This document shows positions 59,952 to 64,000 of a stretch of DNA of 64,000 nt, in pieces. This DNA is from Alcanivoracaceae bacterium (GTDB lineage: Bacteria > Pseudomonadota > Gammaproteobacteria > Pseudomonadales > Alcanivoracaceae): NCBI GenBank assembly GCA_023146255.1, contig JAGLCJ010000015.1:27373-91372 (forward strand), read 5' to 3'. Both the position numbers and the translations under genes were made by a program. How positions within the stretch are numbered: the first letter of the stretch is position 1; every line of letters starts with the position of its first letter. The notes beneath the pieces are model-generated. The model did no database searches. It saw nothing but the letters and a program-made list of their open reading frames with translations, and was not told the DNA's origin.

Positions 59952-60799
59952 TGTTGACTGACAGACTGCAATGCGGGGCGCGGACACTTGACCTGTCCGC
60001 ACCTGTCGTTATGGGGGTGCTGAATGTCACCCCTGACTCGTTCTCCGACGGTGGCCGCTTTATCGGCCGTGATGCTGCGCTGAGACATGCTGGCACCATG
60101 ATCGCTGCCGGAGCGGCAATCATCGATATCGGTGGCGAATCAACCCGTCCCGGCGCTGCTCCGGTGTCTGTCACCGAAGAGCTGGATCGTGTCCTCCCTG
60201 TGGTGGAGGCAATCGCGGCCGAATACGACGTGGTGATTTCGGTCGATACCTCCACTGCTGAAGTCATGCGAGACTCCGCCGCTGCCGGCGCCGGGCTGAT
60301 CAACGATGTCCGCGCGTTGCAGCGCCCGGGCGCGGTGCAGGCAGCTGCAGCCACAGGCCTGGCGGTTTGCCTGATGCATATGCAGGGTGAGCCCGGCACC
60401 ATGCAGCAGGCGCCGGTTTATCAGGATGTGGTGGCAGAGGTTCGCCAGTTTCTGCGTAGCCGCGTTGATGTTTGTATCGCTGCGGGGATCCATCGAGGTC
60501 TGTTGCTGCTTGATCCGGGCTTCGGCTTTGGCAAAAACGATGAGCACAATCTGGCATTGCTTGCTGCGTTGTCGCAGCTCGCTGAAGATGGTCCGGTGCT
60601 GGCCGGCCTGTCGCGAAAATCCATGATCGGCCGGTTGCTGGGTCGCCCGGTTGAAGACCGCCTGATCGGCAGCGTGACATTGGCATTATTGGCGGCGCAG
60701 CGCGGGGCTCGAATTCTGCGCGTCCATGATGTGGCGGAAACCATGGACGCGCTACGATTGCTGCAGGCACTGAACACAGTCGGGGAACAGCGGGGATGA
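59951..60799 (+). CDS. folP: Dihydropteroate synthase
   Basis: FolP (282 aa) condenses p-aminobenzoate with dihydropterin pyrophosphate and is the sulfonamide target. VVMGVLNVTPDSFSDGGRFI, DIGGESTRPGA, INDVRALQRPGAV and GLSRKSMIGRLLGR are diagnostic. ATG overlaps the ftsH stop (TGATG). It overlaps glmM by 4 nt. Confidence 0.96.
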   Translation: MLTDRLQCGARTLDLSAPVVMGVLNVTPDSFSDGGRFIGRDAALRHAGTMIAAGAAIIDIGGESTRPGAAPVSVTEELDRVLPVVEAIAAEYDVVISVDTSTAEVMRDSAAAGAGLINDVRALQRPGAVQAAAATGLAVCLMHMQGEPGTMQQAPVYQDVVAEVRQFLRSRVDVCIAAGIHRGLLLLDPGFGFGKNDEHNLALLAALSQLAEDGPVLAGLSRKSMIGRLLGRPVEDRLIGSVTLALLAAQRGARILRVHDVAETMDALRLLQALNTVGEQRG

Positions 60800-62145
60800 G
60801 CAGAAAATATTTCGGCACGGACGGTATTCGTGGCACGGTCGGGCAGCCGCCCATCACGCCGGATTTTGTCTTGCGTCTGGGTTGGGCGGTCGGCCGGGTG
60901 ATGATGGCGCGTGGCGCTGAGGGTCTGGAAAACAAGATCCTGATCGGCAAGGACACCCGCAGCTCCGGTTATATCTTTGAATCGGCGCTGGAGGCGGGGA
61001 TCTCGGCGGCTGGCGTTGATGTGCGTTTGCTCGGGCCGATGCCCACGCCGGCCATTGCCTACCTGACTCGCACTTTTCGTGCTCAGGCCGGCATTGTGAT
61101 TTCAGCGTCACACAATCCTTATACCGACAATGGCATCAAGTTCTTTGGCCCAGATGGTCGCAAGCTGGCCGACGAAGTGGAGCTGGAAATCGAACGGGTG
61201 CTGGACCTGCCGATGCAGATGGTGACAGCCGATCTGCTTGGTAAGGTCAAGCGCATCAATGATGCTCGCGGCCGCTATATCGAATTCTGTAAAAGCACCG
61301 TGCCGCATCCGTTCAGCCTCAGCGGCTTGCGTATCGTTGTCGACTGTGCCCACGGTGCCTGTTACCACATCGCCCCCGATGTTTTCGAAGAGCTCGGCGC
61401 GGAAGTGATTGCCATCGGTCGAGAACCGGATGGCGTCAATATCAATCTGGAATGTGGCAGCACCCACCCGGAAGCGTTGCAGCAGAAGGTGGTGGAGGTG
61501 CGCGCCGACCTTGGCATTGCCTTCGATGGCGACGCCGATCGGGTGATGATGGTGGATGATCGTGGTGACGTCATCGACGGTGATCAGCTTCTGTATATTC
61601 TGGCCATGGATCGCCATCGTCGCGGTCAGCTCGGCGGCGGTGTGGTTGGCACCCTGATGACCAACTTCGGTCTGGAACTGGCCTTCGCTGATGCGGGTAT
61701 TCCATTTCACCGTGCCGGCGTTGGCGACCGCTATGTGATGGAAGCGCTGGATCGGCATGGCTGGCAGCTGGGCGGCGAGTCCTCCGGACACATAGTCTGC
61801 CTGGATCGCACCAGTACCGGTGACGGTATCGTTTCCGCGCTGCAGGTGTTGGCGGCTCTGACCCAGCAGAACATCGGCCTTCGCGAGGCGCTGGCAGCAT
61901 TGAAGCCGGTGCCGCAGAAGATGATCAATGTCCGTGGTCCTAACCGCACCGGGTTCATGCAGAACGAGTGGGTGAGGAAGGCGGTTGCTGACGCCGAACA
62001 TCAGCTGGCCGGTCGTGGCCGGGTGTTGTTGCGGCCGTCCGGTACCGAGCCGTTGGTTCGGGTGATGGTGGAGGGCGAGGATGCGGGGCAGGTAGAGAAG
62101 ATCTGCCAGTCGTTGGCGGATGTGGTCGCCGAGGTGATCGCCTGA
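60796..62145 (+). CDS. glmM: Phosphoglucosamine mutase
   Basis: GlmM (449 aa) converts glucosamine-6-P to glucosamine-1-P for UDP-GlcNAc. KYFGTDGIRGTVGQPPI at the start, the phospho-serine loop GIVISASHNPYTDNGIKFFG, the metal loop AFDGDADRVMMVD and the sugar loop GGESSGHIVC are intact. Coupled to folP by ATGA overlap. Confidence 0.97.
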   Translation: MSRKYFGTDGIRGTVGQPPITPDFVLRLGWAVGRVMMARGAEGLENKILIGKDTRSSGYIFESALEAGISAAGVDVRLLGPMPTPAIAYLTRTFRAQAGIVISASHNPYTDNGIKFFGPDGRKLADEVELEIERVLDLPMQMVTADLLGKVKRINDARGRYIEFCKSTVPHPFSLSGLRIVVDCAHGACYHIAPDVFEELGAEVIAIGREPDGVNINLECGSTHPEALQQKVVEVRADLGIAFDGDADRVMMVDDRGDVIDGDQLLYILAMDRHRRGQLGGGVVGTLMTNFGLELAFADAGIPFHRAGVGDRYVMEALDRHGWQLGGESSGHIVCLDRTSTGDGIVSALQVLAALTQQNIGLREALAALKPVPQKMINVRGPNRTGFMQNEWVRKAVADAEHQLAGRGRVLLRPSGTEPLVRVMVEGEDAGQVEKICQSLADVVAEVIA

Positions 62146-62205
62146 GGTTGTTCCCCATGCCTTGCACGACTATGCTTCGACCCCTTTGAAAACAGGGAGA
62201 TATAG

Positions 62206-62961
62206 ATGTCCCGGACCCCGCTGGTAGCCGGCAACTGGAAAATGAACGGGCGCCGCAGCATGGCGGCCTCGCTGGCTGCCGAGATTGCCGCCGCTGCCCC
62301 GGCCGGGGTCGAGGTGCTGTTGTGCCCGCCGCTGGTTTATCTGGATACCGTCGCTAGTGCCGTGCAAGCCAGTGACGTGGTGCTGGGTGCGCAGAATCTT
62401 GATGAGCATGAGGATGGTGCCTTCACTGGTGAGGTATCCGCTGAGATGCTGGTGGACGTGGCCTGTCGTTATGTTCTGGTCGGTCATTCCGAGCGGCGCA
62501 CGCTTTTTGCCGAATCCAGCGCGCGGGTGGCGGACAAGTTTTTCCGGGCGCTGGATGCCGGGTTGCGGCCGGTGCTTTGTGTCGGCGAAACGCTGGCCGA
62601 GCGCGAGGCAGGCAACACTGAACAGGTCATCAATGCGCAGCTGGATGCGGTGTTTGGCCGCGCCACGGCCGAGCAGATGGTCGATACGGTGATAGCCTAT
62701 GAACCGGTCTGGGCCATCGGTACAGGCATGACCGCCTCGCCCGAGCAGGCGCAGGCGGTGCATGCCCATATTCGCAGTCGGCTGGCATCGTCTTTCGGAG
62801 CGCCATTGGCGCAATCCCTGAGGTTGCTTTACGGCGGCAGCGTAAAGGCGGATAATGCCGCCTCTCTTTTTGCCGGGGCCGACATTGATGGCGGCCTGGT
62901 AGGGGGGGCGTCTCTGGACGCAGCGACATTTCTCGCCATTTGTCAGGCGGCAACCGCGTAA
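62206..62961 (+). CDS. tpiA: Triosephosphate isomerase
   Basis: TpiA (251 aa) interconverts dihydroxyacetone phosphate and glyceraldehyde-3-phosphate. The N-terminal VAGNWKMNG holds the catalytic Asn/Lys; the catalytic His is in LVGHSERRTLF and Glu in IAYEPVWAIGTG; loop 6 and LLYGGSVKADN follow. Confidence 0.97.
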   Translation: MSRTPLVAGNWKMNGRRSMAASLAAEIAAAAPAGVEVLLCPPLVYLDTVASAVQASDVVLGAQNLDEHEDGAFTGEVSAEMLVDVACRYVLVGHSERRTLFAESSARVADKFFRALDAGLRPVLCVGETLAEREAGNTEQVINAQLDAVFGRATAEQMVDTVIAYEPVWAIGTGMTASPEQAQAVHAHIRSRLASSFGAPLAQSLRLLYGGSVKADNAASLFAGADIDGGLVGGASLDAATFLAICQAATA

Positions 62962-62975
62962 TCATACGGACAATC

Positions 62976-63362
62976 ATGGATATCCTTCTTCATGTAGTGC
63001 ATGTGCTGGCAGCTCTGGGCTTGATCGGTCTGGTGTTGATTCAGCATGGCAAAGGCGCAGACGCCGGCGCCTCTTTTGGTGGCGGCGCTTCGAACAGCTT
63101 CTTCGGCAGTGCCGGCGCAGCCAATTTTCTGACCCGCTCTACTGCCATTCTTGCGGCAGTGTTCATGCTGACCAGTCTGGCGCTGGCCTGGCAGGCGCGT
63201 CAGCTGGTCGAATCTGATGCGGATCTTTTGCCGGCGCTGGAAAAAATCCAGCAGGAAGTGCCTGAGCTGGATGCCGGGGTGCCGGTGATCGAAGAAAGCG
63301 CTGCGGATGTTCCGCAGGTTGATGTAGAATCGCCGGCCTCTGACGTGCCGGTGGTTGAGTAA
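62976..63362 (+). CDS. secG: Protein-export membrane protein SecG
   Basis: SecG (128 aa) is an accessory SecYEG subunit. Two transmembrane segments flank the conserved LIQHGKGADAGASFGGGASN and GSAGAANFLTRSTAILAA. The C-terminal tail is acidic and proline-rich. It follows tpiA by 14 nt and precedes tRNA-Leu, the common order in Pseudomonas. Confidence 0.95.
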   Translation: MDILLHVVHVLAALGLIGLVLIQHGKGADAGASFGGGASNSFFGSAGAANFLTRSTAILAAVFMLTSLALAWQARQLVESDADLLPALEKIQQEVPELDAGVPVIEESAADVPQVDVESPASDVPVVE

Positions 63363-63369
63363 GCACGCA

Positions 63370-63455
63370 GCCGAAGTGGTGAAATTGGTAGACACGCTAT
63401 CTTGAGGGGGTAGTGGGCATAGCCCGTGCCGGTTCGAGTCCGGCCTTCGGCACCA
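63370..63455 (+). tRNA. tRNA-Leu (GAG)
   Basis: An 86-nt class II tRNA including encoded CCA. The acceptor GCCGAAG pairs with CTTCGGC; the anticodon loop reads CTTGAGG with anticodon GAG; the long variable arm is GTGGGCATAGCCC-like; the T-arm contains GGTTCGAGTCC. It closely resembles E. coli tRNA-Leu(GAG). Confidence 0.96.
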
Positions 63456-63460
63456 ATCTG

Positions 63461-63487
63461 AAAAGGCGTCCAATGGACGCCTTTTTT
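63461..63487 (+). terminator. Intrinsic terminator after tRNA-Leu
   Basis: AAAAGGCGTCC pairs with GGACGCCTTTT around AAT and is followed by a T-run (TTTTTTATTTT), ending the secG-tRNA-Leu transcript. Confidence 0.92.
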
Positions 63488-63528
63488 ATTTTCAGTCGAT
63501 GTGGAAGATGTGCCGCAGTGAGCATCCC

Positions 63529-63640
63529 GACTCGCGCAGTTGCTTGCCCTTCCCGGGACACGCACGAGTACGTCCCTGTAGCTCCTCTCCGCCATCCATG
63601 GCTCCGAGGGTCCCGGGAAGGGCAAGCAACTGCGCGAGTC
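63529..63640 (-). repeat. Long-stem hairpin element, family B, copy 1
   Basis: A 112-nt element with perfectly complementary 31-nt arms (63529-63559 and 63610-63640) and a 50-nt loop. On the minus strand the loop contains GCCATGGATGGC and CTACAGGGACGTACTC, matching the copy 2 loop. The stem shares only its loop-proximal CCGGGAC and scattered positions with copy 2. Confidence 0.88.
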
Positions 63641-63690
63641 TCGCATTCTGCTTCTTGAACGCTTTGGAGTTTCGAAAGAAGGAAATGCGA

Positions 63691-63804
63691 GGCCATTGCG
63701 CCCATCAGGGGTTGCCGGGACTGTGTGAGGCATGGATGCCGAACGCAAGCCTACAGGGACGTATTCACGGCGGGTCCCGGCAACCCCTGATGGGCGCAAT
63801 GGCC
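63691..63804 (+). repeat. Long-stem hairpin element, family B, copy 2
   Basis: A 114-nt element with perfectly complementary 31-nt arms (63691-63721 and 63774-63804) and a 52-nt loop with GGCATGGATGCC and CTACAGGGACGTATTC. It is inverted relative to copy 1; the 50-nt spacer starts TCGCATT and ends AATGCGA, so it is also partly self-complementary. Confidence 0.88.
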
Positions 63805-63864
63805 GGAGAGGTTCTCTGCCGATGCTTTTCCGGGCTATTCCCGCATTGTATTGGCGGATTTACA

Positions 63865-63893
63865 TTGACAGTCCGGGGTCCGCTAACTATAGT
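63865..63893 (+). promoter_or_regulatory. Strong sigma70 promoter for the initiator tRNA operon
   Basis: TTGACA (63865-63870), 17-nt spacer, TATAGT (63888-63893). A GC-rich discriminator (GCGGC) follows, as in growth-rate-controlled stable RNA promoters. The transcript would include the initiator tRNA and probably the downstream rimP-nusA genes outside the window. Confidence 0.85.
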
Positions 63894-63968
63894 GCGGCAC
63901 CGAATTCGGATGCGCATCCGGATAAGGAATTGCCCGATGCGGGGCGTAAAAACGGCATCAAGTTAAGT

Positions 63969-64000
<32 letters not shown>

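Noticed and set aside
63529..63804. CRISPR array or integron attC site
   Set aside because: There are only two units, in opposite orientation, with perfect self-complementarity and no regular repeat-spacer pattern; attC core sites (GTTRRRY/RYYYAAC) are not present.

Overview
The window is GC-rich, densely packed chromosomal DNA from a gammaproteobacterium. The core gene order resembles Pseudomonadales/Oceanospirillales: ribH-nusB-thiL-pgpA, xseB-ispA-dxs, ssrA-smpB, bamE/fur/recN/grpE-dnaK-dnaJ, then dapB-carAB-greA-yhbY-rlmE-ftsH-folP-glmM-tpiA-secG-tRNA-Leu. A complete ectoine pathway, a Fur without the CxxC zinc motif and Pseudomonas-style GTAGGAGC REP elements suggest a halotolerant, probably marine, Alcanivorax/Pseudomonas-like organism. 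This placement is inference; no species-level marker was tested.

Region by region: 0-10.5 kb holds core metabolism (riboflavin end, thiamine, phospholipid, isoprenoid precursors, tRNA modification) with two diguanylate cyclases. 10.7-15.8 kb holds a large acyl-CoA dehydrogenase and an ectR-ectA-ectB-[43-aa ORF]-ectC ectoine operon. 16-25 kb is a zinc-themed block: folE2 faces a nine-gene same-strand run (thrS-hisI-cysS-yidD-DUF2946-like-porin-znuA-znuB-OMP), which looks like a zinc-starvation operon. 25-29.3 kb carries a GAF-GAF-HD-GYP phosphodiesterase, an M23 peptidase and a third GGDEF protein. 29.6-33.3 kb carries an alpha-hydroxyketone quorum-sensing locus (CqsA/LqsA-type synthase, LqsR-like regulator, LqsS/CqsS-like kinase). 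33.3-37.7 kb holds regulators, a two-domain pterin synthase homologue and a 7TM-DISM GGDEF protein. 37.7-39.2 kb holds tmRNA and smpB. 39.3-48.8 kb holds a transporter, rnfH, bamE, fur, recN, hrcA and the sigma32-type grpE-dnaK-dnaJ genes. 48.9-63.4 kb is the dapB-to-secG housekeeping run, followed by tRNA-Leu(GAG), a strong promoter and the start of an initiator tRNA.

The most notable non-standard signals are: (1) two families of long, near-perfect hairpins with conserved loops and covarying stems, each present as an inverted pair (56.7-56.9 kb and 63.5-63.8 kb); (2) a previously hidden 43-aa ORF that exactly fills the ectB-ectC gap with overlapping start and stop codons at both ends; (3) the Lqs/Cqs-type quorum-sensing locus beside c-di-GMP genes; (4) the zinc-linked operon that recruits thrS, hisI, cysS and a Cys/His-tailed YidD; (5) a BIME whose two ends supply the stop codons of both flanking convergent genes.

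Coordinates, motifs and hairpins were read by eye. Family assignments come from recognition of conserved motifs, not from database searches.
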